Made by a program: the position numbers and the translations under genes
The notes under the pieces: generated by a model
What the model saw: the letters and a program-made list of their open reading frames with translations, nothing else
The model's database searches: none
Told to the model about the DNA's origin: nothing
Assembly (NCBI GenBank): GCA_002729695.1
Contig: PBYQ01000032.1
Span: forward strand, 1 to 64,000
Direction of reading: 5' to 3'
Source: Citromicrobium sp.
GTDB taxonomy: Bacteria; Pseudomonadota; Alphaproteobacteria; Sphingomonadales; Sphingomonadaceae
DNA: 64,000 bases
Part shown: positions 44,461 to 52,570 of the stretch, one piece after another
Layout of the letters: the number at the start of each line of letters is the position of its first letter
Position numbering within the stretch: the stretch's first letter is position 1

Positions 44461-45978
44461 TCACGCCATCACCTGGCCGACCTGGACGAACTCGATGCCC
44501 AGCAGCACGACAAGCAGTCCGGCGAGCGCCCCCGACCCTGCGTAGAACAGGCGCAACTGGCGTTCCTCCTTCGCCTTTCGCGAAGGCGGCACGATCTTGG
44601 AGATCGTCCCGATCACCGGCAGGCCGAGCGATCTTTTCAGCCCTGCGCTGGTCGAGAAGGTCGATTTCAGCATGGTCAGCGCGATCGCACTGCCCAGCCC
44701 GGCACCGACGCCCAGAATGGCCACCGCAAGGAGCAGCAGAGGGCGATTGGGCGCTGCGGGGCGCGAAGACACGCCGGGCGCGTCGATGATGTCGAAGCGG
44801 AACGAGCTGCGCTGGCTTTCCACCTGGCTGCGCAGTTCCATTTCCTCACGGTCCTGCAGAAGCTCGTCGTATTTCTTCTTGAGCACCTCGTAATCGCGCC
44901 CGATCCGCTGCGCTTCGGCAGCAAGGCCCGGCTCGCTGACCTGATCGGCCATCGTCATCGAAATATCGGCCTGCAACGCTGCCTTGCGCGCCAGCAGCGC
45001 CTGCACATTCGCCTGCCTTTCCGCACGGATCGAGACGAGCGAGCTGTAAGCCGGGTTCGGCATCCCGCCCGCCGAGGCCGCACCGCCGCCCATCTGGCGC
45101 AGGATCTGCACCTGGCGCAGGGCCGCCTGCATGTCCGGGTGGCTGTTCTTCAATCCGCGAGCGCGCAACTCGGCAACCTGCGCTTCGGCCTGGTCGAGCG
45201 CACTGCCGCCGCCGGCACCGCCCATGCCCTGAATAGTCCTCGGTGTGCTGGCAAGCTGGCCGGTAATCGCGGCGAGAGCGCTTTGCGCTGCGGCAAGGTC
45301 CGCTTCGACGCCGCGCATTTCGGAGCGTGCCGACTGCAGCTTGGTCGAAATTCCAGCCGCGCCGCCGATCAGTTCGGGATGCTCCGATTCGAACGCTGTC
45401 CTGCGAGCCTCGGCCTGTTCCAGTTCCTTCGCACGCGCATCGAGCTGCTGGTCGAGCAGCGCGACCGCGTCGCTCACCTCGCCCCGCGTGCCTTCGACGT
45501 TTGCCTCGCGAAAGATATCGAGCAGCTTGAGAACCACATCCTGCGCCAGCTTGGCGTTTTCGGCGTCGGTGAAGCGGGCCTGCCCCATGTCGGCGGTAAT
45601 TTCGAAGAGGTTGTCCTCCTCGCTGCGCACCTTCACATGCTCGGCGAGGCCCGAAATGGCACTTTCCATGGCGCGGGGCGAATTTATGCCCTCGCCCAGC
45701 CGCGTCGACTCGATCACCTGCCCGAGCGTGGAGGCGCTGGCCAGACGCTGGCGAACGCGCGCAATATCGGTCATGTCGCTACCCGCGATGCCGATCTGTT
45801 TCGACAGGACGTCGTCCAGCTGGACGAAGATCTTGGCGCGACTTTCGTAGGTGTTCGGGATCGAAGCGACGAACAGCCAGCCCGCCAGACACACAGCCCA
45901 CGCCACGCCCAGTGCCAGCCATTTGCGGCTCCAGGCGGAGTACAGCGCTGAGCGTACCTCGTCGAAAAGTTCGTTCAC
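44461..45978 (-). CDS. XrtA system polysaccharide chain-length determinant
   Basis: Wzz/GumC-like inner-membrane protein (TIGR03007 type). An N-terminal transmembrane segment is at about residues 18-36. It is followed by a long periplasmic coiled-coil region (residues 150-400, with many Glu, Ala, Gln and Arg heptads). A second membrane segment is near residue 415 (LLLLAVAILGVGAGLG), and a third hydrophobic stretch lies near the C-terminus. At 505 residues it is normal for the family. It sets or senses polymer length together with the neighbouring tyrosine-kinase-like ATPase. Confidence 0.92.
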   Translation of the reverse strand: MNELFDEVRSALYSAWSRKWLALGVAWAVCLAGWLFVASIPNTYESRAKIFVQLDDVLSKQIGIAGSDMTDIARVRQRLASASTLGQVIESTRLGEGINSPRAMESAISGLAEHVKVRSEEDNLFEITADMGQARFTDAENAKLAQDVVLKLLDIFREANVEGTRGEVSDAVALLDQQLDARAKELEQAEARRTAFESEHPELIGGAAGISTKLQSARSEMRGVEADLAAAQSALAAITGQLASTPRTIQGMGGAGGGSALDQAEAQVAELRARGLKNSHPDMQAALRQVQILRQMGGGAASAGGMPNPAYSSLVSIRAERQANVQALLARKAALQADISMTMADQVSEPGLAAEAQRIGRDYEVLKKKYDELLQDREEMELRSQVESQRSSFRFDIIDAPGVSSRPAAPNRPLLLLAVAILGVGAGLGSAIALTMLKSTFSTSAGLKRSLGLPVIGTISKIVPPSRKAKEERQLRLFYAGSGALAGLLVVLLGIEFVQVGQVMA

Positions 45979-45992
45979 TGCGTGCTAGCCCC

Positions 45993-46637
45993 TCAAAACA
46001 TGCTTTCGGGGATGATGATCACATCCCCGGGAGCAAGCATGACATTCGCCTTGCTGTCGCCGCGACGCAGGAGGTCCGTCAGGCGCAGGGCATATTCGCG
46101 CTGCCGCCCGACGCGCGGATCGAACCGGATGAGCTTCGCGCGATTGCCCGCCGCAAATTCGTTGAGCCCGCCGACCGCGATCATCGCGTCGAGCACGGTC
46201 ATGTTGGCGCGGTAGGGGATCGAAGCGGGCTTTTCGGTCGCGCCGATGATCCGCACTTGCTGGCTGAACGTGCCCGCAAACTTGGTCACGATCACCGAGA
46301 CGATCGGTTGTTCGATATACTGCGACAGATGCAGGCGAATATCCTCCTGCAACATGGCAGGCGTCTTCCCCACGGCAGGCATGTCGGTGACCAGCGGAAT
46401 GCTGATGCGCCCGTCGGGGCGGACCTGGATATTGGTCGCGCTGAGCTCGGGATTGCGCCAAACGTTGATCGAAAGCTCGTCGAGCGGGCCGATCACGTAT
46501 TCCTGGCTCGGCCCTTCCTGAGTCGCCACAAAAGCGGCAGGCGGCAGCTCCGGCCCGCCGCCTCCACCGACACATCCGGCGAGTGCCAGCAATCCGAAGA
46601 CAAGAGCGGCAAACCGGGCAATTGCGCCTGTGCGCAT
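45993..46637 (-). CDS. XrtA/PEP-CTERM system exopolysaccharide export lipoprotein
   Basis: Wza-like outer-membrane export protein (TIGR03027 type). The 214-residue product has a lipoprotein signal (LALAGCVGGGG, Cys near residue 22). A polysaccharide export domain follows (YVIGPLDELSINVWRNPELS, VRPDGRISIPLV) and then an SLBB domain (IGATEKPASIPYRANMTVLDAMI). It is the first gene of the minus-strand export operon, so the promoter for the export genes should lie in 46638-46933. Confidence 0.93.
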   Translation of the reverse strand: MRTGAIARFAALVFGLLALAGCVGGGGGPELPPAAFVATQEGPSQEYVIGPLDELSINVWRNPELSATNIQVRPDGRISIPLVTDMPAVGKTPAMLQEDIRLHLSQYIEQPIVSVIVTKFAGTFSQQVRIIGATEKPASIPYRANMTVLDAMIAVGGLNEFAAGNRAKLIRFDPRVGRQREYALRLTDLLRRGDSKANVMLAPGDVIIIPESMF

Positions 46638-46933
46638 GGGATCGATCCTTCCATTCGTGTCGGTCAGATGGCGCGCCCGCGAAGCGCGCCACCGTTACAG
46701 GCCGACGATTTGGGATCGTTCCTCGCGAAAAAGGGTGAATATCCCGTTAGCTAATGGAAGAGTCCGGGTGCGGTCCCGAAGCGGGACGGCGGGTTAGCGA
46801 AAGGTAAACGAACATCTCCTCCCCCGTTCGGGGGGAGGTCGGGAGGGGGGGGCTCGAGTCAGCTGGCAATCCGACCATCAACGGCAGAGCCCCCACCCCT
46901 CGATCCCCTCCCCAAGGGAGGGGAGGATCTTCT
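46638..46933. repeat. palindrome-rich gap at the centre of the XrtA locus
   Basis: The gap of 296 bases separates the export operon from the decarboxylase gene. Two GC-rich hairpins are visible: CCTCCCCC/GGGGGAGG (46818-46825 and 46831-46838) and CCCCTCCC/GGGAGGGG (46905-46912 and 46916-46923). The second lies just after the decarboxylase stop and could end its transcript, although no T run follows. Nearer the export gene is an 8-base palindrome, TTAGCTAA (46747-46754). I see no gene here. Confidence 0.6.
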
Positions 46934-48196
46934 CTAAACCAGCATCTCGATGGCAGGCCCCTGCCCGAGGAAATGCATCGGCGACGCGGTCGCTCCATAG
47001 GCTCCTGCGCAGAACACCGCGACCAGATCGCCGATCTCCGCACGCGGCAGTTCCGTCTTGTCCGCCAGCCGATCGAGCGGGGTGCAAAGGCATCCGACAA
47101 CATTCGCAATTTCAACAGGTTGAGCGTCGAACTTGCTGGCGATTGCGAGCGGATAGTTGCGTCGCACTACCGCCCCGAAATTGCCCGAAGCGGCAAGCTG
47201 GTGGTGCAGGCCTCCGTCGGTGATGAGGAAGAGATCGCCGTGGCTTTCCTTCCGGTCGACGATCCGGGTGAGATACACGCCCGCCTCTCCCACCAGATAG
47301 CGGCCGAGTTCGATCGCCATTTCGGTGTCCGCCAGTTCGGCGGGCAGATCGGCGAAGCGTTTATCCAACGCAGCGCCGACAGCATCGATATCGAGCGGTT
47401 CGTTGCCCGCGAAATAGGGGATGCCGAAACCACCGCCCAGGTTCAGAGCGGGGCACGGCTGGCCCACCTCGCGCGCGATCCGTGCCGCGAGGTCGAGCAC
47501 ATGACCCTGCGTCTCGATCACGGCGTCGGCCTCCAGCGTCTGGCTGCCGGTGTAGATGTGCAGGCCACGCCAGTGTGCGCCGTTAGCGATCAGATGACGT
47601 ATCAGCGCCGGGACGCGCTCCGCATCGAGGCCGAACTGCTTGGCACCGCCACCCATCTTCATACCCGATCCGCGCATGTCGAAATCGGGGTTTACCCGTA
47701 CCGCGAGTTTGGGCGTGACGTCCAGCTCCGCGCCGATTTCGAGCGCGCGCGCTGCCTCGGTCTCGCTTTCGCAATTGAGCGTGACGCCAGCTTCTATCGC
47801 CGCGCGGATCTCGCGCGGGCGCTTGCCCGGTCCGGCAAAGCTGATGTGATCGGAATCGATGCCGACGCCTTGCAGGATCGCCAGTTCGCCGCCCGATGCC
47901 AGATCGAACCCATCGACCAGCGTCGCCATGTGGGCGATCACGTCGGGGTGCGGGTTGGCCTTGACCGCGTAGTGGATCGCCAGCCAATCGGGCATCGCAG
48001 CGCGCAATTCCGCCATCCGCGCATCGAGCATGTCGCGCGAATAGATGAACAGCGGAGTATCGCCCGCCTCCTCCACCAGATCGCGAACCTTGCGTCCGCC
48101 GATCGCCAGTTCGCCATCGATCGCCCCGAACCCTTGAGGGATCGGGCCGAGCGGCTTGGCGGCGTTGGGATCGCGCCTTCGACTGGAGGCGCTCAT
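46934..48196 (-). CDS. pyridoxal-dependent decarboxylase, exosortase A system-associated
   Basis: PLP enzyme of the alanine-racemase fold (diaminopimelate/ornithine decarboxylase group, TIGR03099 type). PLP Lys lies in AIHYAVKANPHPDV, and the phosphate loop is LNLGGGFGIPY. Near the C-terminus VFCAGAYGATASPMHF is the usual substrate segment. The 420-residue length matches the locus-specific family. Its ATG overlaps the ligase stop (ATGA), so the two are coupled. It presumably decarboxylates an amino-acid-like intermediate, perhaps tethered by the ligase; the substrate is unknown. Confidence 0.9.
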   Translation of the reverse strand: MSASSRRRDPNAAKPLGPIPQGFGAIDGELAIGGRKVRDLVEEAGDTPLFIYSRDMLDARMAELRAAMPDWLAIHYAVKANPHPDVIAHMATLVDGFDLASGGELAILQGVGIDSDHISFAGPGKRPREIRAAIEAGVTLNCESETEAARALEIGAELDVTPKLAVRVNPDFDMRGSGMKMGGGAKQFGLDAERVPALIRHLIANGAHWRGLHIYTGSQTLEADAVIETQGHVLDLAARIAREVGQPCPALNLGGGFGIPYFAGNEPLDIDAVGAALDKRFADLPAELADTEMAIELGRYLVGEAGVYLTRIVDRKESHGDLFLITDGGLHHQLAASGNFGAVVRRNYPLAIASKFDAQPVEIANVVGCLCTPLDRLADKTELPRAEIGDLVAVFCAGAYGATASPMHFLGQGPAIEMLV

Positions 48197-49713
48197 GCGG
48201 CGATCCTTTCGCTGACTTCGCGATGGAGCGCGGTCCGGTCGATCTTGCCATTGGGATTGAGCGGCAGCGCCTCGCGCCATTCGATCGCGTGCGGCTGCAT
48301 GAAGCTGGGCAAATCGCGCTTCAGCGCGGCCTTCAGCGCCTCGGGATCGCCCGCGCCGCGCACCACCAGATGCACCGCCTGACCCAGCATCGCATCGGGC
48401 ACGCCGAAGCATACGGCATCGGAGACCAGCCCCGTCGCGAGCGCGGCATCCTCGACCTCCTGCGGGCTGATACGGTTGCCCGCGCTCTTGATCATCGCAT
48501 CGCGCCGACCGACGAAATAGAGCAACCCGTCCGCATCGCGCTTCACATAGTCGCCCGACCACACCGCCGTGCCGCCATATTCGGAATGCGCCGGCGCAGG
48601 CTTGTACCGTTCCGCCGTGCGCTCGGGATCGCGCCAGTAGCCTTTGGCGACGAACGGCCCGCAATGGACCAGTTCGCCCTCCTCGCCTGCGGCGGCGGGG
48701 CTGCCGTCCTCCTTCACCACCAGCACTTCGGCGAAAGGCACCGCCTTGCCCATCGATGTCGGGTGCGTCGCGACCAGCGAGGGATCGAGGAAGGTGGACC
48801 GGAATGCTTCGGTCAGGCCGTACATCGGGTAGATATCCGCCCGCGGCCATGTCGCGCGCATCGCGTCGATCAGGTCCGGCGTCAGCGCACCGCCCGAATT
48901 GGTCAGCCGCTTCAGGCTGTCGCCAGCACCGTCTTCCCACTTGGCTTCCACCAGCTGACGCCACAGCGGCGGCACGGCGGCGAGCGTCGTCGCGCGGTGC
49001 TTTGCAACCGCCTTGGTGACGTCGCGCGGCATCAGGTAGTCGAGCGGAGCGACGCAGCCGCCCGCATACCACGTCGAAAACAGCTGGTTCTGGCCGTAAT
49101 CGAACGCGAGCGGCAGCACCGCTAGCGTCACATCGTCGCTCGCCAACCTCAGATAATGCGCCACGCTGACCGCGCCGAGCCACATGCTCGCGTGGCTCAG
49201 CACCACCCCCTTGGGCTTCCCCGTCGAACCCGAGGTGTAAAGGATCGCTGCGATCTTTTCGGGGTCGGCGTCGGAAGCCGGCATCAGATCGGCAGAGCGC
49301 GCAGCGTCCAGCACATCTCCTTCGCCGATCACCGTGCACCCGGAAGGCACATCGTCCGTTTCCAGCGTGGCGAGCCGCGCGGGAGTGCCGATCAGCAGCG
49401 AAGCGCCGCTATCGGCAAGGATATGCGCCACCTGCGCGCGCTTGAGCATGGGATTGATGGGGACATGGACCAGCCCGGCGCGCGGCGCAGCCAGCGGCAG
49501 CAGGCAGGTGAGTTCGCCTTTCGCGCCCCACGACGCGATCCGCGCGCCCGGTTCCGCGCCCTGTTCGCGCAGCCATGACGCCAAGCCACCGACACGGGTT
49601 CTTAAGTCCGCGTAGCTAAGGGTGCCCTCGCGCAAGGCCAGCGCCGGGTCCGCATCACCACCGCGTTGTATCGCGTGGTCGATCGGAAAAGGGGTTGGGT
49701 CTGGCGTGGTCAT
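48193..49713 (-). CDS. acyl-CoA ligase (AMP-forming), exosortase A system-associated
   Basis: Adenylate-forming enzyme (TIGR03098 type) that activates a carboxylic acid as an acyl-AMP and transfers it to a thiol. The 506-residue product has the AMP motif ILYTSGSTGKPKGV near residue 160, YGLTEAF, and the C-terminal PNGKIDRTAL with the catalytic Lys. The PNGKIDR ending is shared with NRPS-type adenylation domains. With the divergent acyl carrier protein, a carrier-loading role is plausible but unproven. Confidence 0.92.
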   Translation of the reverse strand: MTTPDPTPFPIDHAIQRGGDADPALALREGTLSYADLRTRVGGLASWLREQGAEPGARIASWGAKGELTCLLPLAAPRAGLVHVPINPMLKRAQVAHILADSGASLLIGTPARLATLETDDVPSGCTVIGEGDVLDAARSADLMPASDADPEKIAAILYTSGSTGKPKGVVLSHASMWLGAVSVAHYLRLASDDVTLAVLPLAFDYGQNQLFSTWYAGGCVAPLDYLMPRDVTKAVAKHRATTLAAVPPLWRQLVEAKWEDGAGDSLKRLTNSGGALTPDLIDAMRATWPRADIYPMYGLTEAFRSTFLDPSLVATHPTSMGKAVPFAEVLVVKEDGSPAAAGEEGELVHCGPFVAKGYWRDPERTAERYKPAPAHSEYGGTAVWSGDYVKRDADGLLYFVGRRDAMIKSAGNRISPQEVEDAALATGLVSDAVCFGVPDAMLGQAVHLVVRGAGDPEALKAALKRDLPSFMQPHAIEWREALPLNPNGKIDRTALHREVSERIAA

Positions 49714-49760
49714 CGGAAGGGAGTTCTGGCCTCGTGAATGCTGAGACGGGTCGCTATCAC

Positions 49761-49767
49761 AAGGAGG
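49761..49767 (+). promoter_or_regulatory. strong ribosome-binding site fixing a GTG start
   Basis: AAGGAGG, a full match to the anti-Shine-Dalgarno, lies eight bases before GTG at 49776. It decides the start of the GNAT-like gene against earlier in-frame codons at 49734 and upstream. Confidence 0.8.
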
Positions 49768-49775
49768 TTACTATT

Positions 49776-50744
49776 GTGCAAGCTGCGCAGCCACCAGCCT
49801 GCGCGTGTCCTGCCACGTCTCCCTTCGACCGACCGGAATGGTTCGCCCTGCTCGCCGAGTCGCGCGCCGGTGCATTCGAAGCCGAAGCGGCGGCAGAGGG
49901 TGGTCTCGCGAGACTCTCGCTCAACCGCGTCGACGGACGTATCGAAGCGCTGCGCAACTGGTACGCCTTCACCTGGCGTCCTCAGGCACCCGTCGGGCCA
50001 GCGGGCGACGCATCGCTCGCTACTCTCGCCCGCGACCTCAAGCGCGAGGCACCGCGCGTGATCCTCTGGCCGCTGCCCGACGAAGACGGTTCCGCCACCC
50101 GCCTCGCCCGCGCCTTCCGCGCGGCCGGATGGGCGGTCTCGCTCGACCAGTGCGACGAGAACCATGTGCTGAACGTCAGGGGCCGCAGCTTTGCGGAGTA
50201 CTGGGCCAGCCGCCCGGGGCGCCTGCGCACCACGCTCAAGCGAAAGGCGAAGAAGGTCGAGGTCGAAATCATCGAGTATTTCGATGCAAGACTGTGGGAT
50301 CATTACGAAAGCATCTACGCCGAAAGCTGGAAGCCGAGCGAGGACGAACCCGATCTCCTGCGCCGCTTCGCAGAACAAGAAGGCGCAGCGGGACGGATTC
50401 GGCTAGGCGTGGCCTACGCGGAAGGCACCCCCGTCGCAGCGCAGTTCTGGACGGTGGAGAACGGCATCGCCTACATCCACAAGCTTGCGCATCTGGAAAG
50501 CGCCAAACCGATCTCGCCCGGCACCACCTTGTCCGCCGCGCTGTTCGAGCATGTGATCGACCGCGACAAGGTGCGCATGGTGGACTTCGGCACAGGTTCG
50601 GATGCGTATAAGAGCGACTGGATGGAGGAGGTGCGCCCGCGTTATCGGCTGGACGCGCTGAATCCGTCCCGGCCCGCGGCGTGGCCGCCGCTCGCCAAAC
50701 GCACAGCGCGCGCCATCCTTGCCAGTCTCGAACCCCGGCGCTAG
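49776..50744 (+). CDS. GNAT/FemAB-like acyltransferase of the XrtA locus
   Basis: The 322-residue protein belongs to the Acetyltransf_6/CelD-FemAB fold. The clearest motifs are YWASRPGRLRTTLKRKAKK near residue 145, VAAQFWTVENGIAYIHKLAH near 225, and PGTTLSAALFEHVI followed by VDFGTGSDAYKSDW near the C-terminus, equivalent to the FDFG region of FemAB. It is a second, more distant relative of the FemAB protein in the same locus. The gene heads the plus-strand arm, 62 bases from the divergent ligase. It could acylate the sugar or a carrier-bound product. Confidence 0.8.
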   Translation: MQAAQPPACACPATSPFDRPEWFALLAESRAGAFEAEAAAEGGLARLSLNRVDGRIEALRNWYAFTWRPQAPVGPAGDASLATLARDLKREAPRVILWPLPDEDGSATRLARAFRAAGWAVSLDQCDENHVLNVRGRSFAEYWASRPGRLRTTLKRKAKKVEVEIIEYFDARLWDHYESIYAESWKPSEDEPDLLRRFAEQEGAAGRIRLGVAYAEGTPVAAQFWTVENGIAYIHKLAHLESAKPISPGTTLSAALFEHVIDRDKVRMVDFGTGSDAYKSDWMEEVRPRYRLDALNPSRPAAWPPLAKRTARAILASLEPRR

Positions 50745-50780
50745 GGCAGCCGCCACTTTCATGGCAGGTACACGGGGCCC

Positions 50781-51086
50781 ATGACCGCACAAGTATCACC
50801 GCAGTCGGACGAGACAGGTCCGGCACGTTCGAAGATCGATTCCACACTCCGCGCGATCCTGCGCGACGTGCTCGGCCTGTCGGAAGAGCGTGCTGCCGAA
50901 CTGACGCCCGACAGCGGGCTGTTCGGCCACCTGCCCGAACTCGACAGCCAGGCGGTCGCCGATCTCCTGACCGAGATGGAAGACCGCTTCGATATCATCA
51001 TCGAAGACGACGAGGTCGATGGCGATCATCTGGAGACCTACGGCGGCCTGCTCGCCCTCGCCGAGGCGAAGACCGTCACCTCGTGA
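50781..51086 (+). CDS. acyl carrier protein of the XrtA locus
   Basis: The 101-residue product has a phosphopantetheine-attachment Ser in LPELDSQAVADLL (the usual DSL is DSQ). The helical ACP body surrounds it (ILRDVLGLSEERA, TEMEDRFDIIIEDDEV) and the protein is strongly acidic. About 18 extra N-terminal residues precede the domain. It overlaps the next gene as GTGA. A dedicated ACP beside an acyl-CoA ligase and a decarboxylase suggests carrier-bound intermediates. Confidence 0.88.
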   Translation: MTAQVSPQSDETGPARSKIDSTLRAILRDVLGLSEERAAELTPDSGLFGHLPELDSQAVADLLTEMEDRFDIIIEDDEVDGDHLETYGGLLALAEAKTVTS

Positions 51087-51784
51087 CGACACCGCTCAAA
51101 TTCATCGAATGGCCGAGCCCCACCGTCGATGGCGGGACGCGGAACGAAGCCGCCTTGGCGTTCGATGGCGGGCGAGCCATGCGGCTGCTCGTGATTCCGC
51201 CGCTGTTCGAAGAGGCGAACAAGCTGCGTCACCTGCTGGTCGAAGCCCTGCGCAGGCTCGATGCGTCGGGCATCGACTCCTTCATGCCCGATCTTCCCGG
51301 CTGCAACGAAAGCCGGGCCCACCTTGCCGAACAGACGCTCGACGGATGGCGCACCGCCACTGCCGAAGCGGCTGGGCATTTTCGTGCCAGCGCGGTTCTG
51401 ACGGTTCGCGGCGGCGCTTTGTTGCGCCCTACCGGGCTGCCGGGATGGGACTATGCGCCGCAAGATGGGCCCAAGGTGCTGCGCAGCATGATGCGCGCAC
51501 GGATCATCTCCACCAAGGAGGCAGGCCACCCCGAAACCCGCGAAGAGATCGAGGCCAAGGGTCGCACCGAAGGCATCGCGCTGGCCGGATGGCAGATCGG
51601 GCCTGAGATGTTCGCCGCGCTCGAAACCGCCGAACTGCCGCCACCCGAAACCGGCGTCATCGTGCTCGATCAGGAAACCATCGGTGGTCGCCCACTGTGG
51701 CTGCGCGCCGAGCCCGATTTCGACGCGGCGCAGGCGGACGCGCTCGCCGCGGTGATCGCGATCGCAATGCGAGACAGCGCATGA
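51083..51784 (+). CDS. exosortase A system-associated hydrolase 2-like protein
   Basis: The 233-residue alpha/beta hydrolase-like protein has the family N-terminal motif PPLFEEANKLRHLLVEALRR and MPDLPGCNES (TIGR03101 type). The position of the nucleophile elbow reads VLTVRGGALLRP, without the Ser of a normal GxSxG, so it may be a non-catalytic or altered enzyme. GTG at 51083 overlaps the ACP stop. It is co-transcribed with ACP and hydrolase 1. Confidence 0.65.
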   Translation: MTTPLKFIEWPSPTVDGGTRNEAALAFDGGRAMRLLVIPPLFEEANKLRHLLVEALRRLDASGIDSFMPDLPGCNESRAHLAEQTLDGWRTATAEAAGHFRASAVLTVRGGALLRPTGLPGWDYAPQDGPKVLRSMMRARIISTKEAGHPETREEIEAKGRTEGIALAGWQIGPEMFAALETAELPPPETGVIVLDQETIGGRPLWLRAEPDFDAAQADALAAVIAIAMRDSA

Positions 51785-52560
51785 GGCGTCGCCTCCATCT
51801 TACCTTTTCGTGCGAGGGTTCAACGCTCGCCGCAACGCTCGACACGGCGCCTTTGACCACTGGGCTGCTGCTGGTCAGCGGCGGTAACGAAATACGATCC
51901 GGCGCATTTCGCGGCCAGGCAAGGCTCGCCCAGACGATCGCGAAGCGCGGTTTTCCGGTGTTCCGCTACGACCGGCGCGGGATCGGCGACAGCGAGGGCG
52001 AGAACCTCGGCTTCACGCAATCGGAGCCCGACATTCGTGCCGCGATCGAGGCATTCCGGGCCATCGCTCCGCAAGTGAACCGGGTCTTCGCGCTCGGCAA
52101 TTGCGACGCGGCGAGCGCGCTGATGCTGGCAAGCGGCGCAGGGTGCGATGGGCTTGTGCTCAGCAACCCCTGGACGATCGAAGACGACGCCGACGACAGC
52201 CCGCCTCCGCAGGCGATCCGCGCGCGCTATGCTGAAAAATTGCGCAATCCGCGTGAGGTTGCCCGCCTTCTGCGCGGCGGCGTCGATATGCGAAAACTTG
52301 CAGGCGGCCTCGCCAAGGCGGCGCGCCCCGCGTCTTCGCCGGGCAATCTCGCGACCCGAATGCGCGCCGGGCTAGAACGTTTCGATGGGCCCGTGACGAT
52401 CCTGCTCGCCAGCGCGGATCGCACCGCGCAGGCATTCCAGGGCGCATGGCCAGCGGACGACGCGCGGGTCGCGTGTTGCGAGGGTGCGAGCCATGCTTTC
52501 GCGGAGCCGCACGCAAAGGAATGGCTGGAAGAACGACTGGTCGAAGCCCTGCGCAGCTGA
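51781..52560 (+). CDS. exosortase A system-associated hydrolase 1
   Basis: Alpha/beta hydrolase (TIGR03100 type) of 259 residues. It has RYDRRGIGDSEGENLGF and a nucleophile elbow ALGNCDAASALML, in which Cys replaces Ser. The C-terminal GASHAFAEP supplies a His. A Cys nucleophile resembles thioesterase or acyltransferase variants, fitting release of a product from a carrier protein. Its ATG overlaps the preceding stop (ATGA). Last gene of the plus arm. Confidence 0.82.
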   Translation: MRRRLHLTFSCEGSTLAATLDTAPLTTGLLLVSGGNEIRSGAFRGQARLAQTIAKRGFPVFRYDRRGIGDSEGENLGFTQSEPDIRAAIEAFRAIAPQVNRVFALGNCDAASALMLASGAGCDGLVLSNPWTIEDDADDSPPPQAIRARYAEKLRNPREVARLLRGGVDMRKLAGGLAKAARPASSPGNLATRMRAGLERFDGPVTILLASADRTAQAFQGAWPADDARVACCEGASHAFAEPHAKEWLEERLVEALRS

Positions 52561-52570
52561 GGCCGCGCGC

